This document shows, in pieces, positions 43,600-52,090 of a stretch of DNA of 64,000 nt (within the stretch, counting starts at the first letter, position 1; each line of letters begins with the position of its first letter). The notes beneath the pieces are model-generated. The model saw nothing but the letters and a program-made list of their open reading frames with translations, was not told the DNA's origin and ran no database searches. The stretch is from contig PHAN01000002.1 of assembly GCA_002841695.1 (NCBI GenBank), forward strand, positions 26,807 to 90,806, written 5' to 3'. This DNA is from Elusimicrobia bacterium HGW-Elusimicrobia-1 (GTDB taxonomy: Bacteria > Elusimicrobiota > Endomicrobiia > PHAN01). Made by a program: the position numbers and the translations under genes.

Positions 43600-43786
43600 G
43601 AAAAAGACGCGCATTACGGCTTTTTTATCGGGCGAAAATGCTCAGTCCACCGTCGAGTACGTTATGATAGCCGCCATAATGGCGATATTCGGCCTGGGCG
43701 CGGTAAAACTTTTCGGTTCGGCGCTGGGGTCCTCGTTTAGAAAGACAAAAAGCATAAGAACGGGAATGCCCGGCATGATGCCCTGA
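43592..43786 (+). CDS. Flp-type pilin-like protein
   Basis: This 64-aa protein starts at ATG 43592 inside the end of the zf-HC2 gene; the larger frame from 43550 would run through it and is not used. After a short polar leader, the hydrophobic stretch AQSTVEYVMIAAIMAIFGLG has the Glu-Tyr at the position expected for Flp prepilins. The C-terminal part repeats the LFGSALG form seen in the second pilin (LFGSQIK). The protein likely builds or caps the Tad pilus in the outer envelope. No prepilin peptidase is seen in the window. Confidence 0.75.
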   Translation: MSEKKTRITAFLSGENAQSTVEYVMIAAIMAIFGLGAVKLFGSALGSSFRKTKSIRTGMPGMMP

Positions 43787-43794
43787 GGTTTTCT

Positions 43795-44406
43795 ATGAAA
43801 CTTATTTTGGCAATGATAAAACAAAAAATCATCAAGTCACAGTCGGGACAAGGCGTCGTGGAGACGCTATTAGTGACCGTCTTGTTTTTGACGGCGATTA
43901 TCTTTACTATGGTCCAATTTACGATGATAACGCTCGGCTGGATGCGTGCCAATGACGCCGCGCAGGCCGGAGTAAGGGCCGCCATAGTCACCAAAGGAAA
44001 CAGTTCTGCCGGCGCCGAGGGAGAGGATCCGGAACAGAATGCCCAAACGGCTATCACCTATGTGCTGGGAATCGGCTTGCCCGCCAAAGCGACTATATGG
44101 AACAAAAACCCTTTGGGTAAAGCAGGCGCCGACCACAGCGGTAATCCAAAGCAAATGTTTTCCGCGCACGCGTATTACACACAGTCGGTAATGTTCTCTT
44201 CGATTTTGCAGCCCATACTGGGGGACAATGACCCTTTTATCCAATCAGAAGGAATGGCGGGCAGTTTTTATGGCGGCGGATACGGAACACTCGATGTTTC
44301 CCGCAAGTATGGCGTAACGGGCGCGGCGCATTGCAGAATGATGAAATCCCCTGATTGGAAGTTTTACGAGACCGCCTATCCGGGGGCAAAGAAGTTTAAT
44401 GAATAA
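43795..44406 (+). CDS. TadE-like pseudopilin
   Basis: This 203-aa protein has an N-terminal GQGVVETLLVTVLFLTAIIF segment, the type IVb prepilin-like helix with a Glu at +5. A globular periplasmic part follows with no recognised domain (GEDPEQNAQTAIT, SEGMAGSFYGGGYG). TadE-like pseudopilins join Tad pilus assembly as minor components. GAGG stands upstream, and the gene is 8 nt after the Flp-like pilin gene. Confidence 0.72.
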   Translation: MKLILAMIKQKIIKSQSGQGVVETLLVTVLFLTAIIFTMVQFTMITLGWMRANDAAQAGVRAAIVTKGNSSAGAEGEDPEQNAQTAITYVLGIGLPAKATIWNKNPLGKAGADHSGNPKQMFSAHAYYTQSVMFSSILQPILGDNDPFIQSEGMAGSFYGGGYGTLDVSRKYGVTGAAHCRMMKSPDWKFYETAYPGAKKFNE

Positions 44407-44421
44407 TATAAATGCTTCGCG

Positions 44422-45570
44422 ATGCGAAAGTATATGACGACCAAAAAATTATCGCCCACTAACCGCTCGACACTAACCACCCGCCACTCCCAAAGCGGCC
44501 AGGCAATGCCCTATTTCTTTATGATGATGATAGTTCTGGTTTTGTGCTGGGCAATGCTGATTAACGTCTCCAAGATGATAAAAGACAGAATGATGCTTCA
44601 AAACGCCGCCGACAACGCCGTTATGGCGGCGGCCATTAATCAGGCGCGCACACTAAATATGCTGGGCCAAATCAACCAGATGATAGCCAAAGTGTTTTAC
44701 GACAGCGTGCCTCTGGGCCCCACACTGGGGGCGATGGGTATGCATCCCGGAGAGTCATTTTCAGGCGGCGGCGGCGGTGTATACGGTGTCTGCGCTCTTG
44801 CGCCGCTTTTGCCGCAGGGGGCGTGGCAGGATAATGTTACAAGGGTCGGCGCCACGATAGATGTTTATCCTATAGGTTTGACCAAATGTTCTGTGGGGAC
44901 GGGTAACGGCAGCGATAAAGTGGAGACGGGTGTAAATTCGATGAAGACGCAGGTGGACGGGTTGGTGGAATTACAGAAAAAGATAGCCCAACTTGGACCG
45001 ATGTATTCCGCCAAGATAGCCAGAGAAGTCGCTCGTAGGCAGGAATTAAACGCCGCCGGCGCGGAGACCGGCGCGGATCAAGGTATTTTGGATGTAACTT
45101 TTACCGACCTTGGTCTGGGCCTTGAAAGAAATGAAATCATGATAGAATATTTTGGCGCCGAGCATATCTATGGAAGTGTTCCTCCGATTCCTATCGTTCT
45201 ACCGCCCGGAGTGCATGTACATATAGTCAAGCCGTATAAAATCGGCGAAACGAAAGATTCATGGTACTTCGCAAATAAGAAAGAGTTTTACAAAAAGAAA
45301 ATAACGGTCGTGGTTAGAAAAAAATCCGATTCTCCGTCGAATAAGGGGTATCCGCTCCTTGGAAAAATCTTCGGCATAGAAGAGTGGCCGGCCACCTATG
45401 CGATAGCTTCGGCGGCCGTCTACAACAAAGCCGGCGCTATGTTTGTGATTAAGGACGAAAGCCCGTGGAAAAAAAAGGAAATTAAGGAAAATATAGACGC
45501 ATACGACGAGGCCGAAGAAGGCGGCTGGGACGCGCACCTTGTGCCCGTCGGCTCGGGCTTTAAGCATTAA
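44422..45570 (+). CDS. TadG-like pilus assembly protein
   Basis: This 382-aa protein starts at 44422 (ATG) or 44434. After a basic leader, the helix SGQAMPYFFMMMIVLVLCWA is followed by NVSKMIKDRMMLQNAADNAV, a TadG-like N-terminus. The rest is a periplasmic region with no known catalytic motif. The leader codons (LSPTNRSTLTTRHSQ) lie in a partial CACTAACCAC repeat, so part of the N-terminus may be repeat-derived. It probably sits in the Tad pilus machinery. Confidence 0.7.
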   Translation: MRKYMTTKKLSPTNRSTLTTRHSQSGQAMPYFFMMMIVLVLCWAMLINVSKMIKDRMMLQNAADNAVMAAAINQARTLNMLGQINQMIAKVFYDSVPLGPTLGAMGMHPGESFSGGGGGVYGVCALAPLLPQGAWQDNVTRVGATIDVYPIGLTKCSVGTGNGSDKVETGVNSMKTQVDGLVELQKKIAQLGPMYSAKIAREVARRQELNAAGAETGADQGILDVTFTDLGLGLERNEIMIEYFGAEHIYGSVPPIPIVLPPGVHVHIVKPYKIGETKDSWYFANKKEFYKKKITVVVRKKSDSPSNKGYPLLGKIFGIEEWPATYAIASAAVYNKAGAMFVIKDESPWKKKEIKENIDAYDEAEEGGWDAHLVPVGSGFKH

Positions 45571-45577
45571 AGAAAAT

Positions 45578-46150
45578 ATGAAAATAAAAAGAATTAAAAA
45601 TCTTTTTCGTTTTCCGTTTCCCTCTTTTTCAAACGAGGTGAGACGCAACGGGCAGGCGCTCATTGAAATCATAGTGCTGTTGCCGATGCTCGTGATAATT
45701 ATATCGGTCATAGTGTGGTTCTCGCGGCTGCTACTCACCAGACAGCAGTTGCTTACGGCTGCAAGATACGGCACTGATATGATAATGCACACTCCCATGG
45801 AAGCGGCCGATATCAGACAGGAAATAAAAAATTATCTGACGCACAAAGGACCCGATGTTCAGGGCAGGGTTCTTAATCCTTCCAAATTGACCGATGATAA
45901 AATAAAGATAGAAATAAACAGATTCTCCAAGATAGGCCCCGAAGATGCAATCACTGCAATGATGTTGGTGAATTTGATGAATTACAAAACGTCGTATGTG
46001 GAGATATATTATCCGTTCAAATTGCCCACTATGTTTAAGGCGTTTTCTTCGTATATCCCGAACGCAGGCGAACTGCCTGGCGAAATATATATATCGGCTC
46101 GCTCGGAAGTAATCGCCGGAACAGGGTGTAAATCTGATATCCACGACTGA
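45578..46150 (+). CDS. TadE-like pseudopilin
   Basis: This protein has 190 aa from the ATG at 45578 (8 nt after the previous stop); an upstream in-frame start at 45539 would overlap that gene. The helix NGQALIEIIVLLPMLVIIIS is the pseudopilin signature, followed by SRLLLTRQQLLTAARYGTDM, as in TadE proteins. The globular part has no recognised domain. It is the last gene before the second ACTCTAA motif and the main Flp pilin. Confidence 0.78.
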   Translation: MKIKRIKNLFRFPFPSFSNEVRRNGQALIEIIVLLPMLVIIISVIVWFSRLLLTRQQLLTAARYGTDMIMHTPMEAADIRQEIKNYLTHKGPDVQGRVLNPSKLTDDKIKIEINRFSKIGPEDAITAMMLVNLMNYKTSYVEIYYPFKLPTMFKAFSSYIPNAGELPGEIYISARSEVIAGTGCKSDIHD

Positions 46151-46177
46151 AAAACAGCTGGAATATATTTATACGCC

Positions 46178-46199
46178 CGGCACTCTAATAAAGTGTAGG
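46178..46199 (+). promoter_or_regulatory. ACTCTAA-N6-GTAGG motif (copy 2) upstream of flp
   Basis: The sequence is CCGGCACTCTAA, TAAAGT, GTAGG. It lies 60 nt before the flp start. CACT and AGTG around it form a short inverted repeat. Confidence 0.55.
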
Positions 46200-46260
46200 A
46201 AGCAAAAAAATAAACGCCGCCCCGCCTCGAAGTCGGGGCCGAAAAAGGAGGTGAAAAAAC

Positions 46261-46440
46261 ATGTTGAAGAAACTTATTCACGGCGAAGAAGCGCAGGGAC
46301 TTACCGAGTACATACTCATAATAGCCCTGATCGCGGTGGTCTGCGTGGCGTCGCTGCGGCTTTTCGGATCGCAGATAAAGGATCTCATCGTCCGCTCGAC
46401 CCGCAAAATCAAAGACGAGACGTCGGGATTTTCCGAATGA
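46261..46440 (+). CDS. flp: Flp/Fap pilin, major subunit candidate
   Basis: This 59-aa gene has an AAAAAGGAGGTG ribosome-binding site. The protein reads MLKKLIHGEEAQGLTEYILI at its start: a short basic leader, then GLTEY, the Flp prepilin form with Glu-Tyr in the cleavage region. One transmembrane helix follows (IIALIAVVCVASLRLFGSQI), then a charged tail. The size and motif match the Flp pilins of the Tad system, which form the extracellular fibre. The ACTCTAA motif lies upstream, and a strong hairpin lies between it and cpaB. Confidence 0.85.
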   Translation: MLKKLIHGEEAQGLTEYILIIALIAVVCVASLRLFGSQIKDLIVRSTRKIKDETSGFSE

Positions 46441-46461
46441 CGTCTCTGAGTCGAACAACGT

Positions 46462-46513
46462 GGGACGAGGAACATCTCCTGATGAAGTATCGTATGGGGA
46501 TGTTCTTCGTTTC
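46462..46513 (+). promoter_or_regulatory. RNA hairpin between flp and cpaB
   Basis: An 18-bp stem (46462-46479 with 46496-46513, with G-U pairs) and a 16-base loop lie 21 nt after the flp stop. No T run follows. This is a typical position for a stabiliser or attenuator that lets pilin exceed assembly proteins. Confidence 0.65.
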
Positions 46514-46558
46514 ATATAGCCCGGCGAATCCCGCCGGATGCCGCAAGGAGCAAGAGGA

Positions 46559-47428
46559 ATGAAAAAGAACCAGCTTATCATTGCCGGAGTTTTAAGCGTA
46601 TTCGTGGCAATTCTCGTCGGTGCGTTTTTGGCGTCTCTGGAAGACAAATACAGGAAAGGCGCGCAGAAAGTCACCGTGCTTACGGCTACGCGCTACATCG
46701 ACCAGGGAGTTATGGTCTCGGAGGACATGGTCAAAGAAGTGCAGATGCCGCGCGAATACGTCCAGCCCAAGGCCATAGCATCTCTCGCCGACATACTCGG
46801 CAAGGAAAAGATGCCGCATTACATGACGATAGTTCCCGTTATGGAAGGCGAGCAGGTTTTGGGCTCCAAGCTTCTGGCTCTGGGCGCAGAGACGGGGCTG
46901 GCTTCGGTTGTTCCGTCGGAATATCGCGCGATGACGTTTCTTTTAGACAGGCAGGAAGTCCAGGGAATTATCCGGCCCGGTAACAAGGTCGACGTCATAG
47001 GAGTTTTCGATTACTACGGCGAAGGCGGCGCCAGAAGGGAAGAGGCCGTTACGCTCATACAAAACGTGACGGTGCTGGCCGTCGGCAAGGCAGTGCTGGG
47101 AGCGATGGAGCCGGTTACGATGAAAAAGGGCCGTGTGGAGGCCGCCGTGGCCGCCGACGCTCCGGAGTCCGTTGTAACGGTGTCGCTTGCCGTTACGCCT
47201 CCCGAGGCCGAGACCGTGGCCCTGGCCAAGAAAAAAGGTGAGATATTTATGTCGCTCCGTCCGATAGGCGACGAAAGAATTTACGAACTTTCCGGAGCGG
47301 CTCTGAATAAAATATTCAAGGCGGCTCCCGCGCGAGCCGTAGCTCCGCCGCGTTCGGCGGCCGTTATTGAAGCCGAGAGACAAACCAAGGAAGCGCTTGA
47401 TATGCTCAAACGTTACCAGAGGCGTTGA
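46559..47428 (+). CDS. cpaB: Flp pilus assembly protein CpaB (RcpC, SAF domain)
   Basis: This protein has 289 aa from the ATG at 46559 with AGAGG in front. An N-terminal membrane helix (LIIAGVLSVFVAILVGAFLA) is followed by a SAF domain (about 33-100: TATRYIDQGVMVSEDMVKEV). The RcpC/CpaB domain has IIRPGNKVDVIGVFDYYGE. It connects the inner-membrane pilus motor to the outer-membrane secretin in the Tad system. It follows flp after a 118-nt gap holding the RNA hairpin and precedes the TadZ-TadA fusion. Confidence 0.88.
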   Translation: MKKNQLIIAGVLSVFVAILVGAFLASLEDKYRKGAQKVTVLTATRYIDQGVMVSEDMVKEVQMPREYVQPKAIASLADILGKEKMPHYMTIVPVMEGEQVLGSKLLALGAETGLASVVPSEYRAMTFLLDRQEVQGIIRPGNKVDVIGVFDYYGEGGARREEAVTLIQNVTVLAVGKAVLGAMEPVTMKKGRVEAAVAADAPESVVTVSLAVTPPEAETVALAKKKGEIFMSLRPIGDERIYELSGAALNKIFKAAPARAVAPPRSAAVIEAERQTKEALDMLKRYQRR

Positions 47429-47491
47429 CCGTTGGGTCGTGGTAAGTCAAAAAACGGGCGATAGCAAAATATAATCGGGAGCGGATAAAAT

Positions 47492-49675
47492 ATGGCTGCC
47501 GGAAAACTGATTACTATTTATGAGACGAAAGAGGCCCTGGGGCAGGCCATAATAGGGGTCAACTTCGCCATAGCGCTGGCGTCGCAGTCGAGCAAGCGCG
47601 CGGGACTCTGCGACCTTAATTTCAGCGGGGCCGGCGAGATGTCGGTGCTTCTTAATTTCCAGTCGAACAAGCACTTCGACGACTTGCTTCCCCTGATGTC
47701 CCAGCTCGACGAAAGAATACTCAAGGGCTTTCTGGTAAAGCACCGCTCCGGCGTGGATGTTTTGCCGGGGGTGTCGGCGGATTTCAATCCGCGCGAAATA
47801 AAGCTCGAAGCCATCGGCGCGGTTACCGACCTGATGAAGTCGATGTATCCGTTTACCGTGGCCAGTTGCGAAAACCGCATCAATTCCCGCGCAAGCGCCT
47901 TGTTCGACGAATCCGACCTTGTTTTTCTTGTGATATCTCCTCATCTGCTCTCTATGAATCAGGCAAAACGGTTTATGGAGCGCATGCAATCCCTCCACTA
48001 TCCGCTGGGGATGATAAAGATAATTGTCAATATGTCCGACGTGAAATCCGGCATATCCAAAAAAAATATCGAGGATTTCATCGGCACTCCGGTATTCGCC
48101 GAAATCCCGTACGATTCCGTCACGGTGCTGCCGTCCATCAACGACGGAGTGCCGGCCATAGAATCGGCTCCGCAGTCGAACTTTTCGCGGGCGATAAAAC
48201 ATATCGCGCAAAACATAATAAAGGAGAGCGAATCGTTTCAGGCGGATAAATCGGGTATATTCGCGGCGGCTTTGGCCGGCGCCGACGACCGCCGGCGCGC
48301 GCGCCAGGAGGCGTCTCTTAAAAAAGAAGACGAAGATATACGCAAAGGCAATGCCGAGGACAGAGTAAACGCTCTTAAAGGCAAGATACACCGCCGTCTG
48401 CTTGATGAATTCGATTTTAAGTCGCTCGACCCCGCGCGTCCGGATTTGATGAAAAAAAACGTGCGCGAGAAGATAGAAGCAATACTTTCCGAGGAAGGCA
48501 CCGAAGGCCTCGGCCGCGAAGAGCGCGGACAGATGGTGCTTTCTCTTATCGACGACGTTTTGGGTCTCGGGCCTCTTGAAAACCTTTTGCGCGACGACAG
48601 CGTTTCGGAAATAATGGTCAACGGCACGCGCGATATTTTCGTTGAAAAAGGCGGCAAATTGTTTCCCGCCGAAGAGAAATTCGTCTCCAACGATTCCATC
48701 CGCACCGTTATCGACAGAATACTGGCTCCCATAGGCCGCCGCGTCGACGAATCCACGCCGCTTGTGGACGCGCGTCTCTCCGACGGTTCGCGCGTAAACG
48801 TGATAATTCCGCCTCTTTCGCTGGTGGGTCCGGTTATCACCATAAGAAAATTCACCATGAAAAAACTCGGCATCGACGACCTTGTCAACTACGGAGCGGT
48901 TACCCGCGACATGGTCGAATTCTTGAGGGTTTGCGTAAATTTAAGGAAAAATATAGTTATTTCAGGAGGCACGGGTTCCGGCAAAACGACGCTGCTGAAC
49001 ATGCTTTCATCGTTCATACCGTCGGACGAACGGGTGGTTACCGTGGAGGACTCGGCGGAGTTGCGGCTTCCTCAGAGGCACGTGATTACTCTTGAATCGC
49101 GTCCGGCTTCGATAGAGGGCACCGGCGAAATAGCCATACGGCGGCTTGTGATAAATGCCCTGAGAATGCGCCCCGACAGAATTGTCGTCGGAGAGTGCCG
49201 CGGCGGAGAGGCGCTGGATATGTTGCAGGCAATGAACACCGGCCACGACGGCTCTCTGACCACGATACACGCCAACACTCCCAAAGACGCGGTTTCACGA
49301 CTCATCACGATGGTGATAATGGCCGGCACGGAACTTCCGGAGCGCGCAATCAAAGAGCAGATCGTGGGCGCCATCAACATAATCGTTCAGACGTCGCGCA
49401 TTTCCGACGGGTCCAGAAAAATAACGCAGATAAGCGAAATCACCGGCCTCGACGGCACGGATGTCAGGATGCAGGATCTTTTCGTCTATAAACAACGCGG
49501 AATAAAAGAAGGAAAGATACACGGCGATTTCGCGGCCACCGGCAACAGGCCCACGTTTATGGACGCCATAAAAACCCACGGTATCGAACTTGACGATAAA
49601 ATATTTACGCCGTCCGGCGCTCCGGACGGCGCGCCGGCGGGCATTCAGAGCGCGACATCCGGAGCGGTAAAATGA
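47492..49675 (+). CDS. TadZ(CpaE)-TadA(CpaF) fusion ATPase
   Basis: This 727-aa protein fuses two proteins usually encoded separately. Residues about 1-265 resemble a MinD/CpaE-like TadZ (KLITIYETKEALGQAIIGVN, then CDLNFSGAGEMSVLL). The place of Walker A has no GKT/S, so that half probably does not hydrolyse ATP. From about 300 comes a complete TadA/CpaF motor: Walker A SGGTGSGKTTLLNMLSS (about 490), Walker B IVVGECRGGEALDML, and HANTP with the His box. The TadA half drives pilus assembly, and the TadZ half would localise it. Confidence 0.88.
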   Translation: MAAGKLITIYETKEALGQAIIGVNFAIALASQSSKRAGLCDLNFSGAGEMSVLLNFQSNKHFDDLLPLMSQLDERILKGFLVKHRSGVDVLPGVSADFNPREIKLEAIGAVTDLMKSMYPFTVASCENRINSRASALFDESDLVFLVISPHLLSMNQAKRFMERMQSLHYPLGMIKIIVNMSDVKSGISKKNIEDFIGTPVFAEIPYDSVTVLPSINDGVPAIESAPQSNFSRAIKHIAQNIIKESESFQADKSGIFAAALAGADDRRRARQEASLKKEDEDIRKGNAEDRVNALKGKIHRRLLDEFDFKSLDPARPDLMKKNVREKIEAILSEEGTEGLGREERGQMVLSLIDDVLGLGPLENLLRDDSVSEIMVNGTRDIFVEKGGKLFPAEEKFVSNDSIRTVIDRILAPIGRRVDESTPLVDARLSDGSRVNVIIPPLSLVGPVITIRKFTMKKLGIDDLVNYGAVTRDMVEFLRVCVNLRKNIVISGGTGSGKTTLLNMLSSFIPSDERVVTVEDSAELRLPQRHVITLESRPASIEGTGEIAIRRLVINALRMRPDRIVVGECRGGEALDMLQAMNTGHDGSLTTIHANTPKDAVSRLITMVIMAGTELPERAIKEQIVGAINIIVQTSRISDGSRKITQISEITGLDGTDVRMQDLFVYKQRGIKEGKIHGDFAATGNRPTFMDAIKTHGIELDDKIFTPSGAPDGAPAGIQSATSGAVK

Positions 49676-50583
49676 GCTTACTGATAATGACGCTTGCTGT
49701 GCTGGTTTCGGCGGCCGCATCGTTTTTACTGTTTACAAAAATCATCGGCGGCGTGCGGTCGTCGTGGCTTGCCTTCGTCGAGACGCTGGCTAAAATACGC
49801 AGGGCCGCCGGCAAGAACAGAGATGCCGTGGCGGCGACATTTTCCGTCGAAACTTTGACGTCCGCGCTCAGGGACTCTCCCGATTCGCCCGTCGCGCGGT
49901 ATTTCCGTCTGCTGGTCGCGGCCGTGTCCGCCGCAGTCACGCTGGTCGTGTTCGGTGGAAACGCGGTGATATTCGCGTTCATATTCGGCTTCGCCGGATA
50001 TATGATTCCGTCGGTCATAGTGAAATATTTCGAGGATAAAAAAATGGGAACGTTCGAGGAGCAGTTGATGGACGCCCTCGGCACGATATCCACCGCTATG
50101 CGCGCGGGTTCGAGTTTGGTTCAAGCCATGGAAGTCGTAACGGCCGAAGCCGAAACACCGCTTAAAGAGGAATTCTCCGAGGTGTTAAGGCAGGTTCAGC
50201 TCGGCAATTCCATCGATAAGGCGTTAAGAGAAATGACGGTAAGGATTAAAAGCCAGGATTTGCGCCTGGCTGTGCTTGCTATTACCGTCACCAGAGAGTA
50301 CGGCGGCAATTTGGGCGAAAATCTTATGAGAATATCGAGCGTTATGCGCGAGCGCAAAAAAATTCGCGGCAAGATCGACGCTATTACCGCGCAGGGGCGG
50401 CTTTCGGGCTGGGTGGTGACTTTTGTTCCGCTGGGGCTTCTTTTCATTCTTAAATGGATGGAGCCGGAAATGTTCGGTCTTATGTTTACGACTTTCCTGG
50501 GGAATATCCTTCTGGGTGTATCCGTGATACTTGTTTCCATCGGGAATTACGTCATAATGAAAATAGTCAAGATAGACATTTAA
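49672..50583 (+). CDS. tadB: Flp pilus assembly membrane protein TadB
   Basis: This 303-aa protein has an N-terminal helix (LLIMTLAVLVSAAASFLLF), two central helices (about 82-115) and a T2SSF domain with FEEQLMDALGTISTAMRAGS and SLVQAMEVV. The C-terminal helices are about 245-300. TadB is one of the two inner-membrane platform proteins of the Tad system, next to TadC (52087). The start overlaps the fusion stop by ATGA. It is followed by the arginase-fold gene with only a 2-nt gap. Confidence 0.87.
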   Translation: MSLLIMTLAVLVSAAASFLLFTKIIGGVRSSWLAFVETLAKIRRAAGKNRDAVAATFSVETLTSALRDSPDSPVARYFRLLVAAVSAAVTLVVFGGNAVIFAFIFGFAGYMIPSVIVKYFEDKKMGTFEEQLMDALGTISTAMRAGSSLVQAMEVVTAEAETPLKEEFSEVLRQVQLGNSIDKALREMTVRIKSQDLRLAVLAITVTREYGGNLGENLMRISSVMRERKKIRGKIDAITAQGRLSGWVVTFVPLGLLFILKWMEPEMFGLMFTTFLGNILLGVSVILVSIGNYVIMKIVKIDI

Positions 50584-50585
50584 TC

Positions 50586-51635
50586 GTGACGCCTCCCGAA
50601 AAACATATTTTCGACGATAAAAACCGCTTGCGCGGGAGATTGACCGCATTAGTTCTTTTTGCGCTCACAGTCGCGGTGTTTTGGATAAGAAGCGACGTCA
50701 TATTGAATCTGGCGCGCTCGATTTTTGAGCCGTCGCTGCGGGAGTCGTCGGCCGGTTCGGTGAGCCGCGAAGTGTATTTTTCCGCGCGGCGAAATGTTGC
50801 CGTGGTGTTTCATCTGGTCGACGACGGCGCGCGCAAGATAAGAGACACCGCCGTCGGTAATGGCGGCGGATGGCTGTATCAGGATTTTAAGCGCGTCGCC
50901 CGGGCGCCATCGGGCGCGCGAGTCATATTCTTGTCCGGCTCCGGCAGCTATCATCATCACACCGCGATGTTTATTTCGGAGCGAAGTCCCAAGCCGTCGG
51001 TACTGTATCTTATAGACGCGCATCCCGACGCCAGGCCGTCGGGACGGCTTGACTGCGGTTCCTGGGTAAATTATTTCGACGGAGGCATTGTGTTCTTGGG
51101 CGGATATTTCGGCCTCACCAAAGAAACCATGCGATGGCTTTCGCCGGAACTGCTGACGAGCGGCCGCCTCGATGTCTATGCGGCTCCGTCCGCGGCCCGC
51201 AGTTGGGGCTACGTCAAGGCCGCTGTCTCGACGGCGGCCGCGTTCCGCGCAACGGCGCGGAACGCTACGGCGGCGTTTCGTCCTGACCGCGTCGCCGGGT
51301 TTTTCGGGAAACCGGGGGCGTGGGTTCGCTGGAAATCCACCGCCGATTTCGGCGCAACGCCGCCGCCCGCCGTCAAAGACGGCGGGGCCGCTTGCGCGCA
51401 CCTGAGCATAGACCTCGACGTCCTTGCCGCCGAACACCTGCACACCGGCTGGGGCAACGGCACATTGGAGCCGCGCGAACTCACATCGCTCATTGCGGCG
51501 ATATTCCGTCGCCGCCCCGCCCCGACTTCGGCCGATATTTGCGGATGGTCCGGCGACGGCGAAGTCCCCGCGGCATACCGCCAAACCGCGCTGCGGCTCA
51601 TAGAACTTATGTCATCGTCGAGGCCAAATGGTTAG
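50586..51635 (+). CDS. Membrane-anchored arginase/ureohydrolase-fold protein
   Basis: This 349-aa protein starts at GTG 50586, two bases after the tadB stop; longer frames upstream overlap tadB. An N-terminal membrane helix (TALVLFALTVAVFWI) leaves the rest outside the cytoplasm if oriented N-in. Arginase-family metal sites are visible: a GSGSYHHHTAMF turn, LIDAHPDARPSG (DAHxD) and HLSIDLDVLAAEH, then GNGTLEPRELTSLIAAI (like S-x-D-x-D and GTGTPEPGGL). This is probably a manganese hydrolase fold placed in a pilus locus. Its substrate is unknown. Its last codons and stop lie in palindrome element 3. Confidence 0.75.
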   Translation: MTPPEKHIFDDKNRLRGRLTALVLFALTVAVFWIRSDVILNLARSIFEPSLRESSAGSVSREVYFSARRNVAVVFHLVDDGARKIRDTAVGNGGGWLYQDFKRVARAPSGARVIFLSGSGSYHHHTAMFISERSPKPSVLYLIDAHPDARPSGRLDCGSWVNYFDGGIVFLGGYFGLTKETMRWLSPELLTSGRLDVYAAPSAARSWGYVKAAVSTAAAFRATARNATAAFRPDRVAGFFGKPGAWVRWKSTADFGATPPPAVKDGGAACAHLSIDLDVLAAEHLHTGWGNGTLEPRELTSLIAAIFRRRPAPTSADICGWSGDGEVPAAYRQTALRLIELMSSSRPNG

Positions 51636-51732
51636 TGGATAGTGTAGAAGCAGTGGATAGTGGATAGAAAAAAAATGCTTTTACTCGCCACTAATCACTA
51701 ACCACTAATCACTACTTCTACACTATCCACTT
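51629..51732. repeat. GTGGATAGTG-type intergenic palindrome (element 3)
   Basis: The left arm is GGTTAGTGGATAGTGTAGAAGC, the loop has AGAAAAAAAATGC, and the right arm is CACTAATCACTAACCACTAATC with CTTCTACACTATCCACTT. It provides the stop codon of the arginase-fold gene (TAG at 51633-51635). Confidence 0.88.
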
Positions 51733-51736
51733 TCTT

Positions 51737-52090
51737 ATGAAAAAACTCTTTCCTCTTATCGCGGGAACTATAGCAGTGTGGCTTCTTGCGGGGGCGCTTC
51801 TTATTTACGCCGGCAATTCGCCGGCTTTTGCCTCCGTCATAGCCGGAGCCGCCGCGCTCCCTCTGTGGTTCGGCCGCCTTCAGTCGGCGGCCGCCAAACC
51901 CGCGCGGCTGACCGCGTGGCTCGATGCGGCCTGGCTCGCGCTTTTTATCTACGCGCTCATCGAACTTTTTGAGATAACCTCGTCGGAAGTGGTGCTCACT
52001 GCCATGCTTATGGTTCTTGCTTTTTCAAAATGGAAAGAAGCGTCTCGCGCCGGTCGCGACGAACGCCCTGAAGGGGAGAAACCGCAATGA
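51737..52090 (+). CDS. Small hydrophobic membrane protein
   Basis: This 117-aa protein has about three to four hydrophobic helices (LIAGTIAVWLLAGALLIYAG, FASVIAGAAALPLWFG, ALFIYALIELFEI, TAMLMVLAFS). No known domain was recognised. It starts just after palindrome element 3 and overlaps tadC by ATGA, so it probably belongs to the Tad operon. A role as a platform-associated membrane subunit is inference. Confidence 0.65.
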   Translation: MKKLFPLIAGTIAVWLLAGALLIYAGNSPAFASVIAGAAALPLWFGRLQSAAAKPARLTAWLDAAWLALFIYALIELFEITSSEVVLTAMLMVLAFSKWKEASRAGRDERPEGEKPQ

